Shown here in pieces: positions 1 to 10,548 of a DNA stretch of 64,000 bases. Every line of letters starts with the position of its first letter. Within the stretch, counting starts at the first letter, position 1. The notes under the pieces are model-generated. The model saw only the letters and a list, made by a program, of their open reading frames with translations. It ran no database searches and was not told the DNA's origin. The position numbers were made by a program, and so were the translations under genes. Location: the NCBI RefSeq assembly GCF_002804025.1, contig NZ_CP024969.1:310001-374000 (forward strand), written 5' to 3'. Source of the DNA: Mesoplasma tabanidae (GTDB lineage Bacteria; Bacillota_I; Bacilli_A; Mycoplasmatales; Mycoplasmataceae).

Positions 1-624
1 AATATTTATAATGTTGGTCAAACTATTTTAGGTTTTAACAAATATAGAATATCTATTATTAAGTTCGAAAAAATATTCATTGATACTAAACTAATAAAAT
101 TTGATGAAAAAATAACTAATATTAAAATTTTATTAAATAACGAAAAAAGAACAATTGAATTTAAAAATAAATTAAATATTGAAAAAACAAATATTGATCT
201 AGCAAATATAAATAAAACAAAAAGTGATATAAACATTGAGGTATATATAAACAATAAAAATATAAATAATTTAAGAGGATCAGACATACGCAAGCAAATG
301 TATTATGCAAAAGACCAAAAGATAAACTTTGGAACTATCTATCAAAATATTGCAATTAAAAAAGCAAGTAAAATAAATGTATTTAACATCAAAGAAATAA
401 AAGACATTTTAGATAGACATTTCATTAAGATAACAAAACTTGTTAAACCTGAAACTTATACTCAAATTGAAAAAGAAATTATAAAGTTATTGAGTATTTT
501 TTATATTGATAAAAAAGTTATATTAATAAAAAATGATTTTCAAATATTAACTTTTGATGAAATAATTTTAGTTTTATCTATCTTTACCAAATTAAATGAT
601 GATAAATTTGTAATTTTATCTTAA
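1..624 (+). CDS. Hypothetical protein, 5' end outside window
   Basis: The frame is open from the first base to a TAA at 622-624, giving at least 207 residues with no start visible, so the gene begins upstream of the window. The protein is rich in Lys, Asn and Ile and shows no Walker motif, membrane segment or signal peptide. It ends in a short alternating hydrophobic tail. It lies directly upstream of ybeY, where Firmicutes usually carry phoH and the HD-family pgpH/yqfF gene, but no phosphate-loop or HD motif is present, so I do not call it either. I do not recognise the family. The reading frame is secure; the function is unknown. Confidence 0.6.
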   Translation, partial: NIYNVGQTILGFNKYRISIIKFEKIFIDTKLIKFDEKITNIKILLNNEKRTIEFKNKLNIEKTNIDLANINKTKSDINIEVYINNKNINNLRGSDIRKQMYYAKDQKINFGTIYQNIAIKKASKINVFNIKEIKDILDRHFIKITKLVKPETYTQIEKEIIKLLSIFYIDKKVILIKNDFQILTFDEIILVLSIFTKLNDDKFVILS

Positions 625-655
625 AATTAATATATTAAAGTTAAAAGGAATAAGA

Positions 656-1165
656 ATGGTAAATATTGATTTTATAAATGAGACTAAATTAAAAGTAAAA
701 AAATGAGAAAAATTAGCTGAGGAAATAATAAGTTCAGGCATTAAATATTTAAACATAGAAAATAAAATAAATTTATCTATAACTTTTTTAGACAGTGAAC
801 CCGCTCAAAAAATAAATCAAGAATATCGAAATCACTCATATATTCCTGACGTAACATCATTTCCTGTAGAAATGTCGCCACAAGAAATAAAAGCTCTTGG
901 CTATCAAGAAATTGGTGATATATTCATTTGTATAGAAGAAGCTGAAAGAAAAAGCATAAAATATCAACATACGCTTAAAGAGGAAATGGGATTTTTATTT
1001 ACTCATGGTTTTTTGCATTTATTAGGTTATGACCATGAAACAAATGAAAATGAGGAAGAAGAGATGTTTTTTATTCAAGATGAGATACTAAAATTGAACA
1101 AAATAAATTACACAATAAAATTTACAGAAGAAGATTATAAAGAGATAGAGGACAAACATGAGTAA
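656..1165 (+). CDS. ybeY: Endoribonuclease YbeY (rRNA maturation factor)
   Basis: YbeY is a zinc-dependent single-strand endoribonuclease involved in 16S rRNA 3'-end maturation and 70S quality control. The 169-residue protein carries the diagnostic histidine motif HGFLHLLGYDH near residues 114-124, whose three His bind the metal. The start at 656 follows an AAAAGGAA ribosome binding site. Residue 16 or so is a Trp encoded by UGA, so the gene looks split if the standard code is used. The last eight bases overlap the start of era, the usual ybeY-era coupling in Firmicutes (here without the intervening dgkA and cdd). Confidence 0.93.
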
Positions 1166-2063
1166 AATTAAATCAGGATTTATATCAATAGTGGGAAGAC
1201 CAAATGTGGGGAAATCAACTTTATTAAATAAAATTATTGGTCATAAGATTTCAATAGTCACAAATAAAGCCCAAACCACAAGAAATAATATTAGAGGTAT
1301 TTTGACAGAAGAAAAATATCAATTAATTTTTGTTGATACTCCTGGTATTCATACTTCAAAAAACCAAATTGACAGGTTTATGAATTCAAGTGCAATGAGA
1401 AGCATGAAGGAAGTTGACGTAGTTGTTTTTATGGCACCAGCTGATGAAACAATTGGTAAAAATGATTTATTTATTTTAAATGAGTTATCTAAAAAGTCTG
1501 ATATCAAAAAAATTCTTGTAATTTCAAAAGCGGATGTAGTAAGTAAAGAAAAATTATTTTTAAAAGCTACTGAATGAAACACGTATGAACAAATTTTTGA
1601 TGAAATCATAATTACTTCATCTACTGAAAACATTAATATTGACAAATTAATTGAAACTATTGTTAATTTTTTACCTGAAACTGGACATTATTTTTATGAT
1701 GAAGATTCAATAACTGATCAACCCAATCGTTTTGCAATCAGAGAAATTATTAGAGAAAGTGTGCTTTTAAAGGCAGGGCAAGAAGTCCCACATTCAGTTG
1801 CTATATTAGTTGATGAGCTTGAAGAAACAGAAGATGAAATTAATATTGTAGCTTCAATTATTGTTGAAAGAAAATCACAAAAAGGAATTATTATAGGTCA
1901 TCAAGGTAAAAAAATTAGTGATATTAAATACAAATCAAGAAAACAAATAAGAGAACTTTTTGAAAAAGAAGTAAATCTTGAACTATTTGTGAAAGTTCAA
2001 GAAAACTGAAGAAATTCTGCAAGTTTAATTAAAAAGATGGGATATGACAAGGATAAATACTAA
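1158..2063 (+). CDS. era: GTPase Era
   Basis: Era is an essential GTPase that binds the 3' end of 16S rRNA and assists 30S assembly. The 301-residue product has the P-loop GRPNVGKST near residue 13, the switch and G3 motif DTPG, and a C-terminal KH RNA-binding domain seen as IIIGHQGKKI near residues 240-250. The length is typical. Two in-frame UGA codons (1575-1577 and 2007-2009) encode Trp. The gene overlaps ybeY by 8 bases and recO by 1 base (TAATG), so the three are translationally coupled. Confidence 0.96.
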
Positions 2064-2866
2064 TGAGTGAAGTTAAAATAAGAGCTATTGTTTTAGATTC
2101 TTTTAATTATGAAGAGAATGATAAAATAATTACAGTTTATTCTAATGAATTTGGTAAACTTAGCTTTATTGCGCTTGGAGCAAACAAACCTTCAAGTAAA
2201 AATAATTATTCACTTAATTTATTTTCAGAAGCTGATTTTGAGATATTTAAATCAAGAAAAATTCAATCTATATCAAAATTAAAAACTGGAACTTTAGTAA
2301 GAGATAACTTTAAAATTGCAAAATCTTATAATAACTATTTATTTGCAAGTATTATATCTTCAGTTATTCTTCAAGAAGAACTTTTTTATAATAAAGATTC
2401 AAAGTGATTTGATATGCTAAGAGAATCTATAAAAAATATTAATGATGAAATTAATCCTTTTTCATCTATGGTTTGATTTTTGTTTTATTCTTTAAAAAAT
2501 TTTGGAGGTAATTGAGAATTAAAAAAATGTTATAGATGTAACAAACCAAGCAAAATTTACAGAAAATTTGATCTTAAGGATTTTGGTTTTGTTTGTCCCA
2601 ATTGCATTAATGAAAATGAAGAAGAACAAGATTTTGAATTTATTAAGTATTTGCAAAGAATGGATAATAATACATTTTTTACTATTCAAAAATTTTCAAT
2701 AAATGTTTCATATGAAATAATCTTGTCGAAGTTAATTTTAGGATATTATATAAACGAATTAGGAGTTTATTCTTACCCAATAAAAGAGATTTTAAAGAAA
2801 GAAGTATATAGAGAAGATACGTTTTGAGAGTACACTTATAAAGTGTTGACAAACAATAGTATTTAA
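2063..2866 (+). CDS. recO: DNA repair protein RecO
   Basis: RecO helps load RecA onto SSB-coated single strands in the RecFOR pathway. The 267-residue product starts with the typical N-terminal OB-fold segment (a 'VLDSFNYEENDKIITVYS'-like strand pattern) and has a four-cysteine zinc site (CYRCNK followed by CPNC) near residues 156-186. It begins in the era stop codon (TAATG) and contains several UGA Trp codons. Its 3' end houses the probable glyS promoter. Confidence 0.92.
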
Positions 2867-2875
2867 ATGTAAAAT
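2846..2875 (+). promoter_or_regulatory. Promoter of glyS, inside the end of recO
   Basis: A perfect TTGACA at 2846-2851 is followed 18 bases later by TAAAAT at 2870-2875. The predicted start near 2882 places the hairpin at 2900-2916 inside the glyS leader. A TATAAT at 2880-2885 is an alternative -10 but lacks a good -35 box. Confidence 0.65.
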
Positions 2876-2899
2876 AATTTATAATTGAAATAGTTTAAT

Positions 2900-2928
2900 G
2901 TCAGCCAATTGCTGACTTTTGTTATTTT
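2900..2928 (+). terminator. Hairpin with T-rich tail in the glyS leader
   Basis: GTCAGC and GCTGAC pair around a CAATT loop, and a T-rich tract follows from 2917. It can end the ybeY-era-recO transcript. Because it also lies about 20 bases downstream of the predicted glyS start site, it could instead attenuate glyS. I see no T-box consensus. Confidence 0.65.
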
Positions 2929-2956
2929 TATATATAGACAATAAGGGAGAAAATAT

Positions 2957-4312
2957 ATGGAAAAATTAATTGCCCATTTAAAATCTCAAGGATTTATTTT
3001 TCAGGGATCAGAAATTTATGGAGGACTAGCTAACTCATGAGATTATGGTCCCTTAGGAGTAGAAGTTAAAAATAAATTAAAACAAGCATGATGAAACCAT
3101 TTTGTTAGAAAAAATTCATTAAATATAGGTTTAGATAGCTCAATTATTTTAAATTCAAATGTTTGAAAAGCTAGCGGTCATATTGATGGTTTTAATGACC
3201 CATTAATAGATTGTAAAAAATGTAACAGTAGATGAAGAGCAGATAAATTAATTGAAGAATTTAATTCAGAAATTAACGCTGGAGTAATGACTGAAAAACA
3301 AATGGAAGAATTCATAAAAGAGCAAAATATCAAATGTCCTAAATGTCAAGCATGTGATTTTACACAAATAAGAAAGTTTGCGTTAATGTTTAAAACTAAT
3401 CAAGGCGTACTTGAAGATGAATCATCAACTGTTTATTTAAGACCTGAAACAGCACAAGGTATTTTTATTAACTTTAAAAATGCTCAAAGATCTTTACGAA
3501 AAAAATTGCCATTTGGAATTGGTCAAATTGGTAAATCGTTTAGAAATGAAATAACACCTGGTAACTTTATTTTTAGAACTCGTGAATTTGAACAAATGGA
3601 ATTAGAGTTTTTCTTTAATCCTTCTGATGAAAAAGACTGATTTGCATATTGACTAAATGAAGTTGAGGTATTTTTACAACAAAAAGTAAAAATTAGTAAA
3701 GATAATTACAGAGTTAGAAATCATGAACAAGATGAATTAGCTCATTATTCAACAGCAACAAGTGATATAGAATTTAAGTTTCCGTTTGGTTGAGGTGAAC
3801 TTTGAGGTGTAGCTCATAGAGGGGATTTTGATTTAAATGCTCATCAAGAAACTTCCAAACAAGATTTAACTTATTTAGACCCAACAACTAATCAAAAGAT
3901 ATTGCCGCACGTAATCGAACCAAGTGTTGGTGTTGAAAGAATGATGTTAGCTATTTTATGACAAGCTTACCATGAAGAAGATTTAGGTGAAGGGAATTCA
4001 CGTATAGTGATGAAATTGCCATATAACTTAGCTCCATATCAAATAGCTGTTATGCCATTACAAAAACAGCAAAATGAACAAGCTCAGGTTTTATATTCAG
4101 AGCTATTAAATAATTTTGATGTTACATATGATGAAACTGGTAATGTTGGAAAAAGATATAGAAGACAGGATGCAATTGGTACACCTTTTGTAATAACTGT
4201 TGACTTTGATACTCCAGAAACAAATTCAGTTACAGTAAGAGAAAGAGATTCAATGGAGCAAGTACGTATTAACTTAAACGAACTTGAAAGATATTTAAAA
4301 TCTAAATTTTAA
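2957..4312 (+). CDS. glyS: Glycyl-tRNA synthetase, single-chain type
   Basis: This class II synthetase charges tRNA-Gly. The 451-residue chain is the dimeric eukaryote/archaea-like form found in Mollicutes, not the alpha-beta form of Bacillus. Visible class II motifs are motif 2 ([19 protein letters not shown]) and motif 3 (GVERMM near residue 327). A Cys-rich insertion with CKKC- and CPKC-type pairs lies near residues 79-117. UGA encodes conserved Trp throughout. The start follows AAGGGAGA at 2943-2950. The cognate tRNA-Gly(UCC) gene is also in this window at 28027. Confidence 0.95.
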
Positions 4313-4332
4313 TTTTGAAGGGAAGTGATACC

Positions 4333-6210
4333 ATGTTAATACCAAAAGAAGTAATTGATGATATTATTCAGAAATCTGATATAGTTTCTATTGTTAGTGA
4401 AAGGGTATTACTTTCAAAAAAAGGAAGAAATTTTTGAGGTTTGTGTCCTTTTCATCAAGATCAAAATGCTTCTATGTCAGTTTCTCCTGAGAAGAAGTTC
4501 TTTAAATGTTTTTCATGTCAAGTTTCAGGAACTGTTTTAGATTTTATTAAAGATTTTGACAATATAAGTTTTCAAGAAGCAGTTAAAAAATTAGCAAGTT
4601 TATTAAACTATGACTTATCTAAGTTTGAAAGTAGCGTGCCTTTAAAACAAAATCATGAAGCGATTATTTTTAAACTTAATGAAGAAGCAATAGCATTTTT
4701 CAAATTAAACTTAAGGTCAAATGAGGCTAAAACTGCTGTTAAGTATTTACACTCAAGAGATATTACAAATGATGATATACAGTTCTTTGAAATTGGTTAT
4801 TTACCAAAAACAAATAGTTTAGTCGACCATTTAATAAGCAAAGGCTATAATATATCTGATATTGTTGACGCAGGTTTAGGAACTTATAATGAAGAACGTC
4901 AAAAAATGTATGACATTTTTGCTGATAGAATATTATTTCCAATAAGAAATGAGAATAAAGAGTTAATTGGTTTTAGCGGAAGAATCATGGAATCTGATTC
5001 AGATAGACCTAAATATTTGAATACCAAAGAAACAAAAATTTTTTCAAAGAGAAAAATAGCATATAACTTTAGCGAAGCAATTAAAACTGCGCGGATTAAA
5101 AAAGAGTTAATTGTTTTAGAAGGATATATGGATGTTATAAGTTTACATAAAAATGGAATTGATAATACAATAGCTTTAATGGGAACTGCACTTTCTCAAT
5201 ATCATGTAAATTTATTTAAAAGCATTAAGGGAACTGTAAAAATGTTTTTAGATGGAGATGAGCCTGGAATAAAAGGCAATATTGAAGCATCGCAAACATT
5301 AATTTCAAATAATCAGAAAGTTATGGTTGTTAATAATCCAACTAATAACGATCCAGATGAACTAATTAAACAAGGAAGAAAAGCTGAAATAGAAAAAATG
5401 ATTAATGAAGCTTTAAATCCTCTTCAATACATAATTTCAAAAAGATGACCCAAAGTTAACTCAAATGATTTTAATTCTGTAGAAGAATTTATGAAAGAAA
5501 TATGTTCATTTGTTTTGAAATGTAATAATAATATATTATATGAAACTTCAATTGATGAACTTGAAAAAATTACAGGTTTATCTAAAGAAGCAATTATTAA
5601 TTTTTATAAAAAAATATTAAAACATCAAATATCAAATAGTTTTAATAACAGAAGAGAAGTTATACAACAAAACTTTGAAGATAAAGCAATAGTAAAAACT
5701 GAAGCTAGTACAAGTTTTAATGTATTAGCTTCATTAAAAGCATATGAGTTAGCCGAAAAAACCATATTATATGATTTGATAAAATCTAACAAGAATTTAG
5801 ATTTAGTGAAAGAAAAAATTAGAGAAGTTAAATTTCCACACAAGGAGTTTGGTAGAATTATATCTAAAATTATTAATTCTTACGAAGAAAATATTAATTA
5901 CAATGAATCTGAAATTAAAGAAATTTTAACTAATACCTGTTCTGCAGAAATTATAGAAGAAATAAAACAATATGAAACAGATCCATTAATGTTAAGAATA
6001 AAACAAAATATAAATACTTATAAGTTAATTGAAAATTCATTTGAAAAACTGAAAATGTATTCTAATGAGAAAAAAATAATTGAAATTAAAGAAATGCTTA
6101 AAGCAGAAAATTTAAGTAAAAGTGATCGTGATAATTTAATGGACATCTTATCTGAAAGAATTAAAAAAAGAGAAGAATGATTAAAAAATTTTAACGATAA
6201 AAGTAACTAA
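4333..6210 (+). CDS. dnaG: DNA primase DnaG
   Basis: DnaG makes RNA primers at the replication fork. The 625-residue protein shows the CHC2 zinc finger (CPFH near residue 38, then CFSC about 20 residues later). It also has the TOPRIM catalytic core with EGYMDV near residue 265 and DGDEPG near 308, followed by a helical C-terminal region that binds the replicative helicase. The ATG at 4333 follows GGAAGTGAT and restores the full N-terminus ahead of the zinc finger. UGA codons at 4435-4437, 5446-5448 and 6178-6180 are Trp. It forms the conserved dnaG-rpoD pair. Confidence 0.96.
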
Positions 6211-6225
6211 TGAAAGAGGTACAAC

Positions 6226-7641
6226 ATGAAAAAATATATGGATAAAAAAGAGATAGCAAAAATTAAAACAATTGAAGATTTTTATGAATCAACTGTTGAA
6301 TATGCAAAGCATAATAATAATGAAATAACATCAGAAGAAGTTCAAATGAGTTTTAGCAAAATTTTTGCAAATGCAACTGATAATGAATATGAGAAATTAT
6401 TAGAAGATTTACAAGCAAAAGGAATACAATTTACAGACCTAGAAGATATTGATTTAGATGAAGAAATTGATTTAGATGAAGATGCCGAAGAAGATATAGA
6501 AGTTACAGATGATGATGCATATGCTAATGAATTAATTGGTGAAAGAAAAGGTCCAGGAAGAAGACCAAAAGACTCAGGAACAACTAAATATAGAGTAGGT
6601 TCAATTTCAAATGAGACTAAAATTCAAGATTTAATTAAAACTTATTTTTCAACAATTGGACAAACAAAAATCTTAACTAAGGATCAAGAAATAGTTTATG
6701 CAAAATTAGCAAATTCAGAAGATCTTGAAGAAAGAAAAGAAGGAAGAGATATGTTAATCACTTCTAACTTAAAATTAGTTATTTCAGTAGCTAGAAAACA
6801 TTTAAATAGAGGGTTAGACTTTGCTGATTTAATTGAAGAAGGAAATATTGGTTTAATTAAAGCTGTTGATAAATTTGACTATGAAAAGGGTTTTAAATTC
6901 TCAACTTACGCTACTTGATGAATTCGTCAAGCAATTACAAGAGCTATTGCTGATCAAGCAAGAACAATTAGAATACCTGTGCATATGGTTGAAACAATTA
7001 ACAAACTTTCAAGAATTGAAAGACAACTAACACAAGAATTAGGTAGAGAACCTTCATCAAAAGAAGTAGCTGAAAGAATGGGTGGAGACATGACACCTGA
7101 AAAAGTAGTTGAAATTAAAAAAATTGCTGTTGAACCTGTTAGTTTAGAAAAACCATTTGGTGATGAAGATGACACTCACTTTGGGGACTTTGTAGAAGAT
7201 AAAGATATGATTTCTCCAACTGATTTTACTGAAAAAGAAATCTTAAGAGAAGTAATTGATAAAGTGTTTGAAGATATGCCAGCTAGAGAAGAAAAAGTTA
7301 TTCGTATGAGATATGGGATAGTTCCAACAAAAGTTAGAACATTAATTAGATTGGCTGAAGAATGTAATGATGAAACTGCTGGTGAATTAGCTAAAGCAAT
7401 TAAAAAATTAGACATTCATTTAGAAACACCAGTTGAAAAAATTAGAACTGTTGATAGTAAAATAATTCAAGATCATTTATTAAAATATGAAGCATCAAAA
7501 ACTTTAGAAGAAGTTGGAAAAGAATTAAATGTTACAAGAGAACGAATTAGACAAATTGAAGCAAAAACAATAAGAAAATTAAAACAACCAACTAATACTA
7601 ATAAATCAGGTAAAGTTTTAAAAGAATTTTATAAAGGTTAA
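6226..7641 (+). CDS. rpoD: RNA polymerase primary sigma factor (SigA/RpoD)
   Basis: This is the housekeeping sigma factor. The 471-residue protein has an acidic N-terminal region (residues 70-100, Asp/Glu-rich), then sigma region 2 with the [13 protein letters not shown] and YATWWIRQAI motifs near residues 205-240, region 3, and region 4 with a helix-turn-helix ending [16 protein letters not shown] near residue 440. The two Trp of the -10 recognition helix are both UGA, direct evidence of the altered code. An AAAGAGG site lies 5 bases before the start. It probably shares its transcript with dnaG, which ends 15 bases upstream. Confidence 0.97.
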
Positions 7642-7642
7642 T

Positions 7643-8332
7643 ATGTTAACAAAAAGACTAAGAACAATTGCTGATTTAATTGATTGTTGCAATGTTGTTG
7701 CAGATATTGGTACTGATCATGCATATTTACCAATTACCTTAGTTAAAGAAAAAAGAACTAAGTTCGCTTATGCAGTTGATGTTAATAAAGAACCTTTAAG
7801 TTGAGCTAAGAAAAACATTAAACAATATAATTATAATGAGAAAATACAAACTATTCTAAGCAATGGTTTGGATTTTGTTTTTAGTGAAAATATTGAAAAA
7901 ATTGATGTTGTTTCAATTTGCGGTTTGGGCAGTACAACAATCCTTGAAATTATTAAAAAGGATAATGAAAAGATTGATAAATATATTATTTGTTCTAATA
8001 CAGAAATTAGTAGCATTAGAAATTGAGTGTTAAATAAAAATTATTCAATAAGTTTTGAAGATTATATAGTTGATAGTCAAAAAGGATATTGAGTCGTTGT
8101 TATTGAAAAAAATCATAATAATTTGGTTAATAAAAAAGATATTTTATTCGGAAACAAAACTTTTTTTCAAAATAATAAACAAATAAATACATATTATGAA
8201 AATGAAATTAAAAAGTATGAAAAAATACTAAGTAAAATAGATGAAGTAAAACATTATGATTCATATAATGATATTAAAAATAGAATTGCAGAAATTAGAG
8301 GATACTTAAATGAAATTATTAAAATTAATTAA
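7643..8332 (+). CDS. trmK: tRNA (adenine(22)-N1)-methyltransferase TrmK
   Basis: TrmK methylates A22 in the D-stem region of tRNA. The 229-residue product has the SAM-binding motif DIGTDHAYLP near residues 21-30 and a Rossmann-fold succession of strands. The gene begins two bases after the rpoD stop and corresponds to B. subtilis yqfN, which also follows sigA. Its last 23 bases overlap the NIF3-family gene. No oddity is visible apart from UGA Trp codons. Confidence 0.88.
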
Positions 8333-9086
8333 ATATTTAGATAAAAAGTTTCCCTCTAGTAAAGCATATGAATGAGATAATGTTGGAATTCAAAAATTTA
8401 ACAAAAAGGTTATAGACTTTGACAAAGAAATTTCTAATGTTTTAATCACATTAGATTTAAATAAAATGTCTGTTGATAAAATTAAAAATCATAAAATAGA
8501 TTTTATCATTACCAGACATCCTTTCATGTTTAATGAAATACATAAGGAAAAAGAAAATCCTTTTAAAAAAGAACTTATTAAATTTTTAACAAAAGAAAAT
8601 ATATATGTATTTTCAATTCATACAAATTATGATATTTGTGGATATAATGCTTTTGTAAATCAATTAGAAAAAAAGTTTAATGTAAAGAAAGCTAAATTCC
8701 CTTTGTTGCATAAAGAATTTTTAGAAGTAAATTTAAATAAGGAAATAACATCAAATGAATTAATTGAAAACCTGAAAAATATTTTTAATACAAAAACACT
8801 ACAAATAAATTCGAATAATCAATTTAAGACTTCTAAATTTTCAATTAATCAAGGAAGTGGAGCCAGTTCAATAATTTCACAGCAAATTAAAGATTCTATA
8901 TTTATAACAGGTGAAGCTAAATGAAGTGATTGAATTTATGCCAATGATAACAATGTCCTACTTATTGTTGTTGGGCATTATATGGAAAATTACTTTATTC
9001 ATGATATTGAAGAAAGACTATTAAATAATTTTAAGGATTTAAAAATAGAGAAAGTAGATATAAAGGAACAATACTATGTCAAATAA
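8310..9086 (+). CDS. NIF3/YqfO-family metal-binding protein
   Basis: NIF3-like proteins bind two metal ions; some have been linked to GTP cyclohydrolase I type 2 activity, but the role in Mollicutes is not settled. The 258-residue protein has the family metal motif in RHPFMFNE near residue 70 and the C-terminal GEAKWSDW and VVGHYMEN segments. It lacks the extra CutA-like central domain found in some homologues. It overlaps trmK upstream and the DEAD-box gene downstream by 11 bases. This is the same gene order as B. subtilis yqfN-yqfO-cshB. Confidence 0.85.
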
Positions 9087-10458
9087 TAATGAAAGAAAAT
9101 TTAGTGATTTTGGTTTTAAGAAATACATTAATGACACATTAAAAGAAATAAACTTTGAAATACCAACAAGAATACAAGCAGAAATAATACCACTAATAAA
9201 AAAACATCAAAATGTTATTGCTCTTTCTCATACTGGAACAGGAAAAACACATGCGTTTTTGCTACCCATTTTAAATAACTTAAAATTTGATCAAGATAAA
9301 CAAAATGTACAAGCTTTGATAATTGCTCCAACAAGAGAATTGGCCAAGCAAATCTATGATAATGTTAGACCATTTACAAAAAATGAAACTCAGCTTAAAG
9401 TAGATTTATTTATTGGTGGAGAAGATATCAATAAACAAGTTGAGTCATTAAGTAAAAGACAACCAACAATTACTGTGGGAACTCCAACAAGAATTAAGGA
9501 ATTATATGAACAAAATCATCTTAAAGCGACAACATCAGATTACATCATAATTGATGAATGTGATATGATTTTTGACTTAGGATTTATTGAAGATGTTGAC
9601 TTTGTTGTTTCAAAAGCAAAACAAAATGTCAATTTGTCAATGTTTAGTGCAACCATCCCTGAACAATTAAGACCTTTTGTTACTAAATATGCAAGAAATG
9701 CTCATTTTATTGATGTAACTGAAAAAAATGTATCAAGTAAAAATATTAAACATGTTTTAATTGATACAAAGAATAAAGAAATTGAACCTGTTTTAACAAA
9801 CATTTTAAATTCAATTAATCCGTATTTATGTTTAATTTTTTCTAACCATAAAGATGACATTCCAAAATATGTAAAATTAATTAGAGAAATAACAGGTCAA
9901 AATGTTGGTGAATTGCATGGTGATTTACAACCAAGAACTAGAATGAACATGTTAAAGAAAATAAAAAATAACGAGTTTAAATTTGTTGTAGCAACCGATG
10001 TTGCTGCAAGAGGCGTTGACATTATAGGAGTTAGCCATGTTATTTCAATTGATTTGCCAACAGATCTTTCATATTACATTCATAGAAGTGGAAGAACCGG
10101 AAGAAGTAAAATGACTGGTGAAAGTTATGTTTTATATAATGTTAAAAATCAAGAAAAAATTGAATCACTTGAAAAAATAGGAATTGAATTTACTCGCTTA
10201 AGAATGGACAACAATGAGCTTATTGAGATTAGAAGTAAAAATAAGAAAAAGGCAAAGCATTATGAAGACTTAGATACTGATTCAAAAAAAGTTATTGCTA
10301 AATATAGTAATCAAAAAGTTAAACCTGGATATAAGAAAAAAAGAAAAAGAGAACTTGATGAAATAACAAGAAAAAAACGCCGTGAACATATTAAGAAAAG
10401 CATTGATAAAATAAAAAAAGAAAAATATAGAAAACGTCGTGAAGAATTATTTGATTAA
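9076..10458 (+). CDS. cshB: DEAD-box-type ATP-dependent RNA helicase (CshB-like)
   Basis: This RNA helicase probably unwinds structured RNA during ribosome assembly or mRNA decay. All helicase motifs are seen in order: TGTGKT near residue 54, PTRELA near 86, GTPTRI near 136, SAT near 195, VATDVAARGVD near 305 and HRSGRTGRS near 335. Motif II reads DECD instead of DEAD. A very basic C-terminal tail (residues 400-460) probably binds RNA. Position after the NIF3 gene matches cshB of Bacillus. A strong terminator follows. Confidence 0.93.
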   Translation: MSNNNERKFSDFGFKKYINDTLKEINFEIPTRIQAEIIPLIKKHQNVIALSHTGTGKTHAFLLPILNNLKFDQDKQNVQALIIAPTRELAKQIYDNVRPFTKNETQLKVDLFIGGEDINKQVESLSKRQPTITVGTPTRIKELYEQNHLKATTSDYIIIDECDMIFDLGFIEDVDFVVSKAKQNVNLSMFSATIPEQLRPFVTKYARNAHFIDVTEKNVSSKNIKHVLIDTKNKEIEPVLTNILNSINPYLCLIFSNHKDDIPKYVKLIREITGQNVGELHGDLQPRTRMNMLKKIKNNEFKFVVATDVAARGVDIIGVSHVISIDLPTDLSYYIHRSGRTGRSKMTGESYVLYNVKNQEKIESLEKIGIEFTRLRMDNNELIEIRSKNKKKAKHYEDLDTDSKKVIAKYSNQKVKPGYKKKRKRELDEITRKKRREHIKKSIDKIKKEKYRKRREELFD

Positions 10459-10463
10459 TATTT

Positions 10464-10497
10464 AAAAAAGTGGATAAATCCGCTTTTTATTTTTTTA
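10464..10497 (+). terminator. Intrinsic terminator after cshB
   Basis: A stem of A-run plus GTGGA pairs with TCCGC plus T-run around a TAAA loop (core 10470-10483), followed by a long T tract. It closes the dnaG-to-cshB operon. Confidence 0.85.
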
Positions 10498-10548
10498 ATT
10501 TTTAGTATTATTAAAAATAGAATTAATTACATATAAGGAAAAGTAGGT

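Noticed and set aside
18-293. Minus-strand Phe/Ile-rich frame that looks like a membrane protein
   Set aside because: Antisense of an A-rich coding strand always looks hydrophobic; no RBS or promoter.
1-624. PhoH or PgpH upstream of ybeY
   Set aside because: The position fits Firmicute gene order, but no Walker, HD or membrane signature is present in the 207 visible residues.
2867-2956. T-box riboswitch for glyS
   Set aside because: No T-box consensus or specifier stem is visible in the short leader; only a simple hairpin is present.
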